Below are positions 5,046 through 5,463 of a DNA stretch of 5,463 bases, piece after piece. Both the position numbers and the translations under genes were made by a program. The notes beneath the pieces are model-generated. The model did not search any database and was not told the DNA's origin. It saw only the letters and a list, made by a program, of their open reading frames with translations. Numbering within the stretch: position 1 is the first letter of the stretch; each line of letters opens with the position of its first letter. Where the stretch lies: contig CAMFLG010000248.1 of the NCBI GenBank assembly GCA_945957495.1, positions 1 to 5,463 on the forward strand, written 5' to 3'. The stretch is from an uncultured Pseudorhodobacter sp. GTDB taxonomy: Bacteria; Pseudomonadota; Alphaproteobacteria; Rhodobacterales; Rhodobacteraceae.

Positions 5046-5463
5046 TGCGTAACGCTTTGCGACGGGCGGCAGCTTGGCCGCTGTGTCTGGCCCTGCTGGT
5101 GCTGGCGGCTGCGCCCGCGCATTCGGGCGATGCAGAGGCGCAGGTGCTGCAGATCATCAATCAGGCGCGGGTGGCAAAGGGTTGCCCTGCGCTGGTGACG
5201 AACCCGGCCCTGACGGCGGCGGCACAGGTGCAAAGCAATAACATGGCCACGAAAGACTTTTTCGGGCACGTCGGCAAGGATGGCCACAGGTTCACCTACC
5301 GCGCCAAGGCGCAGGGCTATCAGTACCGCCTGATCGGCGAGAACATCGCGGCGGGGCAGAAAACTGCGCAGGAAGTGGCGCGCGATTGGCTCAACAGCCC
5401 GCCGCACCGCCGCAACATCCTGAATTGCAGCTTTCTGGAAACCGGCATTGCGCTGGCCTATCA
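5042..5463 (+). CDS. Secreted CAP/SCP-domain protein (second of tandem pair), 3' end outside window
   Basis: An open frame of 140 codons runs off the window end. It starts at the ATG at 5042, which shares ATGA with the stop of the preceding gene; the next codon, at 5045, is also ATG and could serve instead. The N-terminus (MMRNALRRAAAW, then a leucine/alanine-rich core at 13-26) is a signal peptide with likely cleavage near Ser28 (APAHS before GDAE). The CAP domain shows KDFFGHVG with His76, LIGENIAAGQ with Glu100, WLNSPPHRRNIL with His122 and ETGIALAY at 133-140. Cys48 and Cys129 sit at the same positions relative to the domain as the cysteine pair of the upstream neighbour. The two are clearly diverged paralogues from a tandem duplication. 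About 15-20 residues are probably missing at the C-terminus, judging from the neighbour. The role is unknown. Confidence 0.88.
   Translation, partial: MMRNALRRAAAWPLCLALLVLAAAPAHSGDAEAQVLQIINQARVAKGCPALVTNPALTAAAQVQSNNMATKDFFGHVGKDGHRFTYRAKAQGYQYRLIGENIAAGQKTAQEVARDWLNSPPHRRNILNCSFLETGIALAY

Noticed and set aside
1..5463. CRISPR array, tRNA, riboswitch or defence system
   Set aside because: No regularly spaced repeats, cloverleaf-like segments or defence-protein motifs were seen on either strand.

Overview
The base composition is GC-rich, and the gene set points to an alphaproteobacterium, most likely a member of the Rhodobacterales (Rhodobacter/Paracoccus type). It includes an AEC permease next to a glutathione-pathway S-formylglutathione hydrolase, small secreted CAP proteins and an interrupted micrococcal-nuclease-like gene. 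This placement is inferred from protein style and synteny; no marker gene is present.

The left half (1-2742) is a graveyard of insertion sequences. It starts with the decayed N-terminal part of an IS5-like transposase (about 2-205, +). A staphylococcal-nuclease-like gene on the minus strand (243-518) follows. It is broken twice: by an internal frameshift near 448-454, and by an IS3-family element that cuts its 5' part off at the DGDT motif. Of the IS3 element, the right end and an apparently complete orfB (559-1386, -) survive, but orfA and the left end are gone. A complete IS110-family element of the IS1111 type (about 1391-2742, +) has replaced them. Its DEDD transposase (1454-2506) looks intact. 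The element is bounded by a perfect 14-bp subterminal inverted repeat (1394-1407 and 2726-2739). It has a short 5' leader and a long structured 3' non-coding region, where a guide (bridge/seek) RNA is expected.

The right half (2743-5463) is ordinary chromosomal DNA with four tightly packed + strand genes. They encode an AEC-family permease (2810-3736), S-formylglutathione hydrolase FghA (3746-4576) and two consecutive secreted CAP/SCP-domain proteins (4569-5045, and 5042 to beyond the window end). Gaps are 9 bp, then 8-bp and 4-bp overlaps, so the four are probably co-transcribed. FghA performs the hydrolytic step of glutathione-dependent formaldehyde oxidation. The permease and CAP proteins have no sequence-proven link to that pathway.

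No tRNA, rRNA or CRISPR array was seen. The most interesting item is the IS1111-type element with its candidate guide RNA, which consists of nested perfect stems directly downstream of the transposase. It fits a recently described class of RNA-guided recombinases rather than a wholly new system.
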